NCBI GenBank assembly: GCA_016281605.1 | Contig: JAEEJA010000059.1 | Span: 25,990 to 89,989, forward strand | Direction of reading: 5' to 3' | Source of the DNA: Lachnospiraceae bacterium | GTDB lineage: Bacteria > Bacillota > Clostridia > Lachnospirales > Lachnospiraceae | DNA length: 64,000 nucleotides | In this document: positions 1 to 10,378 of the stretch, piece by piece | How the letters are laid out: each line of letters starts with the position of its first letter | Numbering within the stretch: position 1 is the first letter of the stretch | Made by a program: the position numbers and the translations under genes | Notes under the pieces: model-generated | Told to the model about the DNA's origin: nothing | Databases searched by the model: none | Seen by the model: the letters and a program-made list of their open reading frames with translations, nothing else

Positions 1-531
1 ATCTGAATCTGTTATTAGACTTAATGCCTGAGCACTTTCTAAGCTTATGCCTGATGAAATCAAGGTGAATACATTGCCTGTTTCAGTGATAAAGTCATCA
101 AAGTTTTCAGCATCTTCTTCGGAAATTTTTGAAATAGTAGGAAGGATTATTTCTGATTTCATGCCTTCTTTATCTTTAGTGATTTCCAAGATAAAACTTT
201 TTGTTTCATTTGCATCGGTTATAGTTTTGAGGGCATCTTCCTCACTTTTTGAGTTTATATATTGTATTTTTTCATACTTCTTAACACCGAGGGTATTTAA
301 TATATTATAATCAGCGTCAGGAGCTTCTTTGTTTACAACATATATTTTATCGGCTTTACAGGATTTTAGCTCTTCATCATCGTCCTCGCTTGCAATACAT
401 GATATAACAGTAATTGCGATAGGAATTATAAAGAGTAAAATGCAAAGAGTAATTGTCAATGATTTATATCCTACGGTGGATATCTGATTTTTAAAAGTAA
501 ATTTAAAAACCTTATCAAAATTCTTAAACAT
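1..531 (-). CDS. ABC-2 type transporter permease, partial (C-terminus beyond window)
   Basis: The reading frame opens at an ATG (531-529, minus) six bases after a GGAGG (542-538) and stays open to the window edge, so the C-terminus is missing. A cytoplasmic start (MFKNFDKVFKFTFKNQ) leads into one hydrophobic segment around residues 24-46. A long, charged, presumably extracytoplasmic region follows. This is the same layout as the upstream permease, which ends 14 bases before it. The pair plus the ATPase look like a NatAB-type exporter with two paralogous permeases. The substrate cannot be told from the sequence. Confidence 0.8.
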   Translation of the reverse strand, partial: MFKNFDKVFKFTFKNQISTVGYKSLTITLCILLFIIPIAITVISCIASEDDDEELKSCKADKIYVVNKEAPDADYNILNTLGVKKYEKIQYINSKSEEDALKTITDANETKSFILEITKDKEGMKSEIILPTISKISEEDAENFDDFITETGNVFTLISSGISLESAQALSLITDSD

Positions 532-545
532 TTTTTTCCTCCGTT

Positions 546-1919
546 TTACTTGTTTTTAAGTGCTTTTACTATTTCGTTAAGTGAAACTTTATCTATATTT
601 TTCAGTAAAAATGTTTTATATGTTTTTGCACACACTCTTATGAGAAGTGCTATAGCAGTAAACTGAATTGCAAAGCTTATAAGTAATTCCCAAAGTTCTA
701 TTTTTTTGCATAAGTACATAGTAGGTGCAAGGAAGCAGGATAATGGCGGAACAAGTGCACCTACATGGGTGAGTGAAACAGAATCTGAATTGCTTAAGTA
801 AAATGATGCAAAGTAACCTATCATAACTACTATCATTACGTAGCCAAGTGCTGTCTGAGTATCTTCTGTCTTAGAGCACATACTTCCCAGGACACCGCAA
901 ATCATAGCGAAGAAAATGTATGCCAACAAAAGAGAAGTAATTAGTATTACGACTCCGATAAAACCTTCTTCGGTAAATATTTTAAAATCCAAACCGACTC
1001 CGTTGTAGTTATCCATGTTCAGATTTAAAACTTCTTTCATGAATAAAACTGTTAATTTGGAAACTAATAAGCCACAACCAAGTATCATACCTACATAACA
1101 AAGCATGGCAAGTATCTTACCCATGACAAGCGCCATAGGACGTACGCTTACCAGCAAGCTTTCAACGAGCTTTGACTGCTTTTCTTCTGTAAGACTAGAT
1201 ATGATATAAGAGCAGGACATGATTGAAACAAAGAATATAACCATTATATATCCGTTTGTTCCGGTCGATGTTTCTTTTTCTGTTTTTCCGGTCTTATTTC
1301 TACTGTTGTAAGATGTTTCGGTTATTACTCCGTTTTTATCGATGCCTTTTTGTATGAGCTTCAAATCATCCTCGGAAATTCCGGCCTGCTTAAGCCGTGT
1401 GTTTTCAAATTCAGACGTAAGAGATGAAGTCAGATTATCCATATCAGATGGCTTGATATCTGATTCTTTACCTATAATTCCCTTTAGTGTGAAGCCTTTT
1501 TCACTTTTTTCTATGCTTACGATACAGGAGTTTTTATCAAGTGAATCAATAGATGATTTTAAGTCAGAAGACTTGATATCTACTACCTCCGGGGCACCCT
1601 TTTCTTTGTCAAAGGAGCCTTTTAGAATAGTTGCATCAACATCTTCCTTATCGTATTTTACATCTGTATCATTTGAAATATATATTTTTTCAATATTAGA
1701 GTCTGTTATATCCAACTTGTCAGCAACTAAAGATTCTCCTTGTTCTGTCGAAAAGTAATTTATCGGTCCCATAGCTGCCATAATCAGTACAAATAAAACA
1801 AATGAAAATACATAGCCCTTGTTTTTAAAGGTTTGTTTTAGCGTGAAGGAAAAAACACTTTTTAATCCTTTTAGGCTGTAAATGTTTTCTCTTTGATTAT
1901 TGTTCATGAACTTCTTCAC
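546..1919 (-). CDS. ABC-2 type transporter permease (NatB-like)
   Basis: This 457-residue membrane protein has one N-terminal TM helix (about residues 31-52). A large charged extracytoplasmic domain spans about 55-220, and a C-terminal block of about five TM helices lies between 225 and 430. That is the family layout of ABC-2/NatB permeases, with an EEKQSKLVESLLVSVRP-type coupling segment near residue 246. The start overlaps the end of the ATPase gene (GTG 1919, or ATG 1907), consistent with translational coupling. Likely a sodium, peptide or antibiotic-type exporter permease; the substrate is unknown. Confidence 0.85.
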   Translation of the reverse strand: MKKFMNNNQRENIYSLKGLKSVFSFTLKQTFKNKGYVFSFVLFVLIMAAMGPINYFSTEQGESLVADKLDITDSNIEKIYISNDTDVKYDKEDVDATILKGSFDKEKGAPEVVDIKSSDLKSSIDSLDKNSCIVSIEKSEKGFTLKGIIGKESDIKPSDMDNLTSSLTSEFENTRLKQAGISEDDLKLIQKGIDKNGVITETSYNSRNKTGKTEKETSTGTNGYIMVIFFVSIMSCSYIISSLTEEKQSKLVESLLVSVRPMALVMGKILAMLCYVGMILGCGLLVSKLTVLFMKEVLNLNMDNYNGVGLDFKIFTEEGFIGVVILITSLLLAYIFFAMICGVLGSMCSKTEDTQTALGYVMIVVMIGYFASFYLSNSDSVSLTHVGALVPPLSCFLAPTMYLCKKIELWELLISFAIQFTAIALLIRVCAKTYKTFLLKNIDKVSLNEIVKALKNK

Positions 1920-2880
1920 CTACTTCCCTTACAAAGATTTCATGTAGTGAGAGCTCGCTCAGATCAAATTTTACGATATTTATATTAGCGTTAATCAAGT
2001 TTGCAAGAAGCTTATTTGCCTGTTCGTCTCCTGTTACTCTGAGGCTGTACTCGTATTCCTTTTCTGAGAGAATCTCTATACCAAGCTCTTCAATATACTT
2101 TGATACATCCTGCTCCACCTTGAGTATGAGATTTATGCGGCCGTATGACTTTTTAATGTCATTTAAGTTACCTGTAACAACGGCTTTAGAGTGATTCAGT
2201 ATGGTTATATCGGTACAGAATTCTTCAACCACGCTCATCTGATGGCTGGACATGATTATATACTTGCCGGCATCGATCTGTTCGCGAACAACTTCCTTAA
2301 GTATATCGGTGTTTACAGGGTCAAGACCGGAAAATGGTTCGTCGAGCACAAGTAAATCCGGATCGGATATCATGGCTATCAGAAATTGAATCTTTTGCTG
2401 ATTACCCTTTGAAAGCTGCTCAGGGTTGAAAGGTTTTTTCTTTTTAGATAATTTTTTCTTTTTTATATCAGCATTACCCTCTGAATCTGATGCAGAAACT
2501 CTGTCCGGGAAGATATACTCTTCGACCTTTAATCTTTCTACCCAGTACTCTATACGTTCATTAACCGTCTTGGTATCGATGCCTCTTAAGTTGCCAAAGT
2601 ATCTTATCTGAGAGAGGAGAGAATACTTTGGGTATAAGCCTCTTTCTTCAGCTAGATAGCCAATATTACAGGTGTCGAAGTTTAATGGAGCTCCATTCCA
2701 TAAAGCTTCTCCGCCGTCCTTTTCAAGCATACCGAGTATCATTCTTATGGAAGTGGTCTTCCCGGCACCGTTTGTGCCCAAAAGAGCGTATACACCGGGC
2801 TTTTCCATGGAGAAACTGATGTTATCAACGACTGTTTTGTCTCCATATTTTTTTGTTAAATTATTAACTGTAAGTGACAT
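1897..2880 (-). CDS. ABC transporter ATP-binding protein (NatA-like)
   Basis: This is the ATPase subunit that should drive the two downstream permeases. Walker A is GTNGAGKT (about residues 35-42). The signature is LSKGNQQK, the Walker B LLVLDEPFSGLD, and the switch histidine is in SSHQ. A lysine-rich insertion (KKKKLSKKKK) sits just before the signature. The C-terminal extension of about 80 residues is typical of ABC-2 exporter ATPases. GGAGG (2890-2886) lies five bases before the ATG. It is the first gene of a three-gene operon. Confidence 0.9.
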   Translation of the reverse strand: MSLTVNNLTKKYGDKTVVDNISFSMEKPGVYALLGTNGAGKTTSIRMILGMLEKDGGEALWNGAPLNFDTCNIGYLAEERGLYPKYSLLSQIRYFGNLRGIDTKTVNERIEYWVERLKVEEYIFPDRVSASDSEGNADIKKKKLSKKKKPFNPEQLSKGNQQKIQFLIAMISDPDLLVLDEPFSGLDPVNTDILKEVVREQIDAGKYIIMSSHQMSVVEEFCTDITILNHSKAVVTGNLNDIKKSYGRINLILKVEQDVSKYIEELGIEILSEKEYEYSLRVTGDEQANKLLANLINANINIVKFDLSELSLHEIFVREVGEEVHEQ

Positions 2881-2953
2881 AATAACCTCCGTATTTTAAA
2901 ATGTCGTGTGTTTGTTTGTCTTTTGTGTTATGAAAAGACATATTTGGTAAAGC

Positions 2954-2982
2954 ATTATAGTTTATTATAATTCTAAAATCAA
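2954..2982 (-). promoter_or_regulatory. Putative sigma-A promoter of the ABC exporter operon
   Basis: On the minus strand TTGATT (2982-2977), a 17-base spacer and TATAAT (2959-2954) lie about 70 bases upstream of the ATPase start. Confidence 0.5.
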
Positions 2983-3016
2983 CCATAAAAGAATCTACAA
3001 AGAAGGTAAAAGATTA

Positions 3017-3045
3017 TTGACAGTATTTAAAAGTTAGAATATACT
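3017..3045 (+). promoter_or_regulatory. Sigma-A promoter of eno
   Basis: TTGACA (3017-3022), a 17-base spacer and TATACT (3040-3045) stand about 80 bases before the enolase start. It is one of the best promoter matches in the window, fitting a highly expressed glycolytic gene. Confidence 0.7.
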
Positions 3046-3109
3046 AGCCTATAGGTGTTATCTGATGCAGATTTATTGCATCGGTTATATAATAAAACAT
3101 TCTTTATAA

Positions 3110-4426
<1,317 letters not shown>

Positions 4427-4462
4427 TTTCTTTTGATTGATGTTAACGATATTTGCAAATTA

Positions 4463-4512
4463 TAAGGGTGCTGAGACTGTTATTATTAACAGTTCTTGGC
4501 ACCCTTCTTTTA
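4463..4512 (+). terminator. Rho-independent terminator of eno
   Basis: A long hairpin pairs AAGGGTGC with GCACCCTT outside and ACTGTTA with TAACAGT inside, followed by CTTTT. Confidence 0.8.
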
Positions 4513-4734
4513 AGTAAATATATACATTGCTTATAAGGATGATTATCTTGATTTTTTTCTCGATTTATTATACAATAACTCTGACTGCTTTTATTACCGT
4601 ATTGTTAATCGTAAGAAGCTGTGAGCTTACTGATCATTATTGATATTTGTATGTTTTATCGCATTTTCCACATATATTTTCAAGGTAATAAAAGATTAAT
4701 TCAGTCTTAATAATATACATTAATGGAGGTTAAA
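4513..4734. other. AT-rich intergenic stretch with no gene seen
   Basis: The gap between eno and the next gene is about 308 bases. After the eno terminator I see no open frame with a ribosome site and no convincing -35/-10 pair, only AT-rich sequence that must hold the promoter of the following gene. Confidence 0.5.
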
Positions 4735-6201
4735 ATGGCAGATAACAAGTTATTTAATATTCACATGGGACCTGCACAGTGTGCACTTGATATCGGAGAC
4801 GGAAGCGAAAGAGGAGAGTATGTAAATCAGGATTATATCCTTCAGACACTCGGACGTCCTCACAGAGCTGTAAGTCTTATGTATTGCTATTATCCTAACG
4901 ATGAGGGATGGCCCGGAAGAGCAAGTGTAGTTCATGCAAGTGACGATGTGAGTTTTCAGTGGGATTACCCATATGATGATTATTTCACATATAAGGGCGG
5001 ATTGAATGGAAATCTTCAGGATGAACCATTTACTTATATGAGAGATGTAAGGCGTCATGGACAGGATGTTTTACTTACTCTTACTATTGATCCTACACTT
5101 AGTGATGATCATATTATTGCTATTGCAAAGGATTTGAGCACTTTTGGTCGTGTTATGCTTCGTATTAACCATGAAGCTACAGGTGATTGGTTCTCATTTA
5201 CCAAGAGAACTGATTATGACGGAGTGGCTGCATTTTTCAAGCATTGCTGTGATATTATCCATGAGCATGCTAAGAATGTAAAGACTATCATTTGTCTTGA
5301 TGGCTGCACAAGCTTGGATGCAGAGAAGATGGAGATGGAGGATACATTTGCAGAGGCATCTCGTGCTGCTGATATCGTATCTGTAGACAGATATCTTACT
5401 CTTCACTGGGGATGGCCATATGATGTTTGTGATACTGAAGAGACAGGAGAACCTTTTAAGAATGATACATATTTCTCAAAGGATGTAAAGGAAGTTTACG
5501 AGCTTTGTCGCAAGAGCTATGAGAGATTTACTGCTATTAACGGTGGTGTGGAGAGACCTATGGTTCTTTCTGAGATGAATGCAGATGGTGACGTTACAGG
5601 TGCTTATAAGCAGGCAGACATGGTTAAGCAGTTCTGCGATCTTTTAAAGAAAGAGAAGAAAAAGTGGCTTTCAGGTTTTACCATGTATCAGTTCCGTGAC
5701 AGAGGAAGACTTGGTCTTGAGATAGAAGATCCTAACAATAAGGACGTTGGTATTCGCCAGCCTGTTTTTGATACATATAAAAAGATTTTACATGATGATT
5801 TCTTTGAACCACAGATGACATTGGGTGAGAAAGCTTCCCTTCCTGTAACACTTCGTTGGGGTGGCTCTGAGGATGCTGATGGTGTAGCTATACCTCTGCA
5901 CTTTGAGAAGAATCCTGTATTCTGCGAGGCTTACTTTGATGATGATCTTGTGGATGAGAATCTTATGCTTCAGCTTAATGATTACTGGTTCTACAAGGCT
6001 CCGGGTGTTAAGTGCATAGACTTTATGAGCGCATTTTTCCAGAATCCTATAACCGGTGAGGAAGACCATACTCTTAAGATATTTGCACCTCCGGCATCAG
6101 GTGAAAATGATCCTTCACAGGGAGATGATTGGCAGTTAAACTACTATCGCGAGCTCAAATCTTTACCGAAGATCAGAATCAGATATTCACCTGTAGGCTG
6201 A
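4735..6201 (+). CDS. GH26-like TIM-barrel glycosidase-family protein, cytoplasmic
   Basis: About 488 residues with no signal peptide. The motif RINHEATGDWFSF (Glu147) resembles the acid/base region of GH26 mannanases, where a HExxG-W-F pattern is typical. VLSEMNAD (Glu280) could hold the nucleophile. A beta-rich C-terminal part (about residues 370-488) follows the barrel. The start is placed at ATG 4735, five bases after GGAGG (4725-4729), because the in-frame ATG at 4723 overlaps that ribosome site. The gene stands alone between the eno terminator and the rny promoter. Family assignment is by motif only; it could be a related clan GH-A protein acting on imported oligosaccharides. Confidence 0.55.
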   Translation: MADNKLFNIHMGPAQCALDIGDGSERGEYVNQDYILQTLGRPHRAVSLMYCYYPNDEGWPGRASVVHASDDVSFQWDYPYDDYFTYKGGLNGNLQDEPFTYMRDVRRHGQDVLLTLTIDPTLSDDHIIAIAKDLSTFGRVMLRINHEATGDWFSFTKRTDYDGVAAFFKHCCDIIHEHAKNVKTIICLDGCTSLDAEKMEMEDTFAEASRAADIVSVDRYLTLHWGWPYDVCDTEETGEPFKNDTYFSKDVKEVYELCRKSYERFTAINGGVERPMVLSEMNADGDVTGAYKQADMVKQFCDLLKKEKKKWLSGFTMYQFRDRGRLGLEIEDPNNKDVGIRQPVFDTYKKILHDDFFEPQMTLGEKASLPVTLRWGGSEDADGVAIPLHFEKNPVFCEAYFDDDLVDENLMLQLNDYWFYKAPGVKCIDFMSAFFQNPITGEEDHTLKIFAPPASGENDPSQGDDWQLNYYRELKSLPKIRIRYSPVG

Positions 6202-6230
6202 TAAAAAGGTTAATGAAATCTTAATTTTTC

Positions 6231-6259
6231 TTGACACAAAGGAGCATTAAGAGTACAAT
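6231..6259 (+). promoter_or_regulatory. Sigma-A promoter of rny
   Basis: TTGACA (6231-6236), a 17-base spacer and TACAAT (6254-6259) lie 54 bases upstream of the rny start. Confidence 0.65.
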
Positions 6260-6312
6260 ATAATAGTTGTTTTGGCGAAAGTCAAATAAAAAAATTCAGG
6301 AGGTTCACTTCG

Positions 6313-7881
6313 ATGATCGATCCAGTTATAATTATAATTATAGCTGCTGTCGTGGTTGTGATCGCTTGTATAGTTACAGCTGTCATTGTTTCTAAGGTGG
6401 CTGTAAAGCGTTATGTTGAATCTGAAAATAAAAAGATCGGCGATGCTGAATCAAGATCCAGAAAGATTATTGATGAAGCCATTAAAACTGCCGAAAACAA
6501 GAAACGTGAGGCACTGCTTGAAGCAAAGGAGGAAGCTCTTAAGAATAAAAACGAGATAGAGCGTGAATCCAAGGAAAGACGTGCTGAGATACAGCGATAC
6601 GAAAAGCGTGTATTATCGAAAGAAGAAGCTCTGGATAAGAAGGTTGAGGCTGTAGAAAAGAAGGAAGCCAGATTAAGTCAGAAAGAGGCTGATTATGACA
6701 AGAAACTCAAGGAGCTTGAGGTACTTAAAAACAGTCACTTGAAGGAACTGGAGAAAATTTCACAGCTTACCCGTGAACAGGCTAGGGAATTCTTATTAAA
6801 ATCTGTTGAAGACGACATTAAGCATGATGCTGCGGTCATGATTAAGGAAGAAGAACGCAGAGCTAAGGAAGAAGCTGACAAGAGAGCCAGAGGATATGTT
6901 GTAGATGCCATACAGCGCTGTGCTGCTGATCATTTTGCTGAGTCAACCATATCTGTTGTACAGCTTCCAAACGATGATATGAAGGGTAGGATTATAGGTC
7001 GTGAAGGTCGCAATATCCGTGCTCTTGAGACACTTACAGGTGTCAGCCTCATAGTGGATGATACTCCTGAGGCTGTAGTATTATCGTCATTTGATGGTGT
7101 CAGACGCGAGATTGCCCGTCTGGCTATAGAGAAGTTGATTGTAGATGGACGTATACATCCTGCAAGAATCGAGGAAACCGTTGAGAAGGCTAAGGTCGAG
7201 GTTGAGTCGATGATTCGCGAAGAGGGTGAAGCGGCTTGTCTCGAGGTTGGAGTACAGGGCTTACATCCTGAGCTTATCAGATTGCTTGGTAGGATGAAAT
7301 TCAGAACAAGTTATGGCCAGAACGGCCTTAAGCACTCTGTAGAGGTTGCTTATCTTGCAGGTCTTCTTGCAAGTGAAGTAGGGGTTGATGTTCGTACTGC
7401 CAAGAGAGCAGGATTGCTTCATGACATCGGTAAGTCCGTTGATCATGAGATGGAAGGTACCCATGTTCAGATAGGTACCGAGCTTTGTAGAAAGTATAAG
7501 GAAAATGACATCATAATTAATGCTGTGGAGGCTCACCACGGCGATGTTGAACCTAAGTCGCTCATAGCGGTTATTGTTCAGGCTGCTGATACTATATCTG
7601 CTGCCAGACCGGGAGCGAGAAGGGAAACACTTGAAACATATACAAACAGATTAAAACAATTAGAAGATATTTCCAACAGCTTTAAAGGCGTTGATAAATC
7701 ATTTGCCATACAGGCAGGACGCGAGTTAAGAGTTATGGTCGTGCCGGAGAAGGTTTCAGATGATGATATGGTATTGATGGCCAGGGATATTTCAAAGAGA
7801 ATAGAAGAAGAACTTAAATATCCGGGACAGATAAAGGTTAATGTCATAAGAGAATCCAGAGTTACTGATTACGCTAAGTGA
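6313..7881 (+). CDS. rny: Ribonuclease Y
   Basis: This is a membrane-anchored endoribonuclease that initiates mRNA decay in Firmicutes. The 522-residue protein has one N-terminal TM helix (residues 4-26). A long charged coiled coil spans about 30-185. A KH domain follows with [13 protein letters not shown] near residue 235. The HD domain carries [13 protein letters not shown] (about 368-380) and AHHGD. The length equals the usual family size. An AGGAGG site precedes the ATG, a TTGACA/TACAAT promoter lies upstream and a terminator downstream, so it is a monocistronic unit. Confidence 0.97.
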   Translation: MIDPVIIIIIAAVVVVIACIVTAVIVSKVAVKRYVESENKKIGDAESRSRKIIDEAIKTAENKKREALLEAKEEALKNKNEIERESKERRAEIQRYEKRVLSKEEALDKKVEAVEKKEARLSQKEADYDKKLKELEVLKNSHLKELEKISQLTREQAREFLLKSVEDDIKHDAAVMIKEEERRAKEEADKRARGYVVDAIQRCAADHFAESTISVVQLPNDDMKGRIIGREGRNIRALETLTGVSLIVDDTPEAVVLSSFDGVRREIARLAIEKLIVDGRIHPARIEETVEKAKVEVESMIREEGEAACLEVGVQGLHPELIRLLGRMKFRTSYGQNGLKHSVEVAYLAGLLASEVGVDVRTAKRAGLLHDIGKSVDHEMEGTHVQIGTELCRKYKENDIIINAVEAHHGDVEPKSLIAVIVQAADTISAARPGARRETLETYTNRLKQLEDISNSFKGVDKSFAIQAGRELRVMVVPEKVSDDDMVLMARDISKRIEEELKYPGQIKVNVIRESRVTDYAK

Positions 7882-7915
7882 TCACGAAAGCATTATATCT
7901 TTAAGGAATCAATGG

Positions 7916-7945
7916 GGACCGTAGTTGTTACGGTCCTCTTTTTTC
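7916..7945 (+). terminator. Rho-independent terminator of rny
   Basis: GGACCGTA and TACGGTCC form an 8-bp stem around GTTGT, followed by TCTTTTTTC. Confidence 0.85.
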
Positions 7946-7980
7946 AACTATAAGAGCAAGGTTTGTGATAAGAGTGTATT

Positions 7981-9471
7981 ATGGTATTTTTAAAAGATAG
8001 TAAGGATGAGATGCTGAAGTATTCAGCTAAGGATTTTTCAGAATTTAGAAAAGAAAATAAGTATAGTGAAGGAAATGGAGTAGAGCTGATGGCAGCTGTG
8101 GATATAGGTACTACCTGTGTTGCGGTTGAGCTCTATGTATCATGTGTTCCGAGGGACTATGAAGATAGACTGAGGGAGTCAGGCATAGTACCGGGAAGGT
8201 ATGTAGCCGGAACTTCGGAAAAGAATGTTCAAACAATAATGGGCGCTGATGTCATGATGAGGCTTATGCATTGTATAAATGGTGCGGCTGACAGGCTTCA
8301 TGCAATGATAGTCAATCAGGTTGAAAAGCTTATTGACATCTGCATCGCTTCATTTACCGCTATAGCCGGTGAAATGGAGATAAAGCTTACGCAGATAAGT
8401 GTGGTTGGAAACAGTCCCATGTGTCATATATTTTTAAATGAAGATGTAGAGGGTCTTGCACATGCTCCCTTCACCCTTTCCTATAAGGGTTTAAAGCAGG
8501 TAAGAGGCGAAGATATAGGTTTTAAGCGGTATATTGACACTGAGGTAAGTGTATTACCGCCTATTGCGTCTCATGTAGGTGCTGATGCACTTAGTGCTAT
8601 GTGTGAATGCAGGCTTGATAATGATGAGTATAAATGTGCACTTATGGTGGACATAGGAACCAATGCTGAGATTATACTTAAGCATGGAAACGATATATAC
8701 GCGGTTTCTGTTGCAGCTGGACCGGCTTTTGAGGGATATGGTACACAGTTTGGGATGAGAGCCGGAGCGGGTGCCATAAATATGGTTAGATTCGCCCCTG
8801 TCAACGATATGATTCTTATCGATATGATAGAGGGAGACGAAGTTAAGGGAATATGTGCAAGTGGGTACATAGATATCATAAGTCAGCTTGTACGCTATGA
8901 TCTCTTAACTGAGGACGGATATCTGCTTACGGAGTCTGAGGCTTATGATATAAGTCCATATATTTATCTTGCTGACAGAATGTATGATTTTCGTGGAAAA
9001 CAGGCGTTTTTGGTTTGTGGTATAAATGGCAAAAATGATTCTTGTATTAAGCGAGGAAAAGTATATAATGGAGATAATGACAAGTCTAAGAGTATATACT
9101 TGACTCAGGATGATGTCAGGACATTTCAGTTGGCAAAAGCAGCTATCTGTGCCGGTATAAAGATACTTCTAAAGAAAGCCGGTGTAACTGCATCGCAGAT
9201 AGAGCGTGTTTTTGTCGCAGGTATGCTTGGTAATTCCATCAGTATAGATGAGTGTATAAATATAGGTCTTTTTCCACAAATAGATTCAAAAGCATTTAAG
9301 ATGGTGGGGAATGCAGCACTAAGCGGCGCTGCAAGAGCGCTGTTTGATAAAGCATTCCTCTCTCAAATGGAGAAAAATACTGATATTATAAAGCATATAG
9401 AGTTGGCGGATGATGAAGATTTTCAGGATGAATATATAAATTCATTTGATTTAAGTCCGGTTATTGCTTAA
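7981..9471 (+). CDS. ASKHA-fold DUF4445 protein (RACE/RamA-like corrinoid activator without Fe-S domain)
   Basis: The 496-residue protein carries the two actin-like phosphate motifs of this family, AAVDIGTTCVAVEL (near residue 38) and ALMVDIGTNAEIIL (near 220). It also has VVGNSPMCHIFL, SHVGADALSAM, AAGPAFEGYG and the C-terminal FVAGMLGNSISI. Family members (RamA, RACE) use ATP to reductively reactivate corrinoid proteins and usually have an N-terminal ferredoxin domain. Here only about 35 unrelated residues precede the ATPase core and no Cys cluster is seen. No corrinoid protein or methyltransferase is nearby, so the partner is unknown. The ATG at 7981 has no clear GGAGG. In-frame ATGs at 8011 and 8089 are alternatives, the latter starting right at the core. 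Confidence 0.75.
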   Translation: MVFLKDSKDEMLKYSAKDFSEFRKENKYSEGNGVELMAAVDIGTTCVAVELYVSCVPRDYEDRLRESGIVPGRYVAGTSEKNVQTIMGADVMMRLMHCINGAADRLHAMIVNQVEKLIDICIASFTAIAGEMEIKLTQISVVGNSPMCHIFLNEDVEGLAHAPFTLSYKGLKQVRGEDIGFKRYIDTEVSVLPPIASHVGADALSAMCECRLDNDEYKCALMVDIGTNAEIILKHGNDIYAVSVAAGPAFEGYGTQFGMRAGAGAINMVRFAPVNDMILIDMIEGDEVKGICASGYIDIISQLVRYDLLTEDGYLLTESEAYDISPYIYLADRMYDFRGKQAFLVCGINGKNDSCIKRGKVYNGDNDKSKSIYLTQDDVRTFQLAKAAICAGIKILLKKAGVTASQIERVFVAGMLGNSISIDECINIGLFPQIDSKAFKMVGNAALSGAARALFDKAFLSQMEKNTDIIKHIELADDEDFQDEYINSFDLSPVIA

Positions 9472-9535
9472 AAAGTTCGTCGTGAAAGAGTTATGAACGG
9501 ATATTAATTATTATTTAAAAATGGAGGAACCAAAA

Positions 9536-10330
9536 GTGAAGGTTGGTTTTATAGGAACAGGAAATATGGGAAGTGCCATCATGGGTGGCATAATATCAAA
9601 AAAGATAGTGGAAGCAAGTGATATAATGGCATATGATGTTATGGAGATTTCACTTGATAGAGTTGTAGAAGAGTACGGTATAGTGAAGGGAACTGATAAT
9701 AAAGCAGTTGCTGACTTTGCGGATGTACTGATAATAGCTGTAAAGCCTCAGTATGGAGAAGCTGTGCTTAAAGAAATTAAGGAAACAGTAGGTCAGGAGA
9801 CAGTTGTAGTATCAATAATGGCAGGCAGAAGTATAGAGTACTTAGAGAGCATACTCGGAGCAGATAAAAAAATAGTAAGAACCATGCCCAATACGCCGGC
9901 TCTTGTTTTGGAGGCTATGACAGCTGTAACGGCTAACGCCAATGTAAGTAATGCTGACCTTGAAAGTGTCATGGATATATTTAATGGATTTGGTAAGGCA
10001 AAGCTTATAGGCGAAAATCTCATGGATGCAGTAACGGCTGTTAGCGGAAGTTCGCCTGCCTATGTATTTATGTTTATAGAGGCTATGGCAGATGCAGCGG
10101 TACGCGAAGGAATGACAAGGGCTGATGCTTATCTTTTTGCCGCTCAGTCTGTCATGGGAAGTGCAAAAATGGTACTTGAAACCGGAAAGCACCCGGGTGA
10201 ACTTAAGGATATGGTATGTTCACCTGCAGGTACAACTATAGAGGCTGTAAAGGTGCTTGAGGAACAGGGATTCAGAGGAACTGTTATGGATGCAGTCTGT
10301 GCCTGTGCGGAAAAGTCAAAGAACATGTAA
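9536..10330 (+). CDS. proC: Pyrroline-5-carboxylate reductase
   Basis: It catalyses the last step of proline synthesis, reducing pyrroline-5-carboxylate with NAD(P)H. The N-terminal Rossmann motif is VGFIGTGNMGSAIMGG. Further family motifs are AVKPQYGEAVLKEI, RTMPNTPALV, AVSGSSPAYVFMFIEAMADAAV and the C-terminal HPGELKDMVCSPAGTTIEAVKVLEE. I chose GTG 9536, eight bases after GGAGG (9523-9527), because the in-frame ATG at 9521 overlaps that site. This gives 264 residues, normal for ProC. No other proline gene is adjacent. Confidence 0.95.
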   Translation: MKVGFIGTGNMGSAIMGGIISKKIVEASDIMAYDVMEISLDRVVEEYGIVKGTDNKAVADFADVLIIAVKPQYGEAVLKEIKETVGQETVVVSIMAGRSIEYLESILGADKKIVRTMPNTPALVLEAMTAVTANANVSNADLESVMDIFNGFGKAKLIGENLMDAVTAVSGSSPAYVFMFIEAMADAAVREGMTRADAYLFAAQSVMGSAKMVLETGKHPGELKDMVCSPAGTTIEAVKVLEEQGFRGTVMDAVCACAEKSKNM

Positions 10331-10378
10331 TGTCTTAATTATTATATGATTTATGAAAGCCGTAGAATGGAGAATATG

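Noticed and set aside
1342..1758. 138-residue plus-strand frame opposite the ABC permease
   Set aside because: It is antisense to a well-supported permease and has the low-complexity Ser-rich look of a shadow frame.
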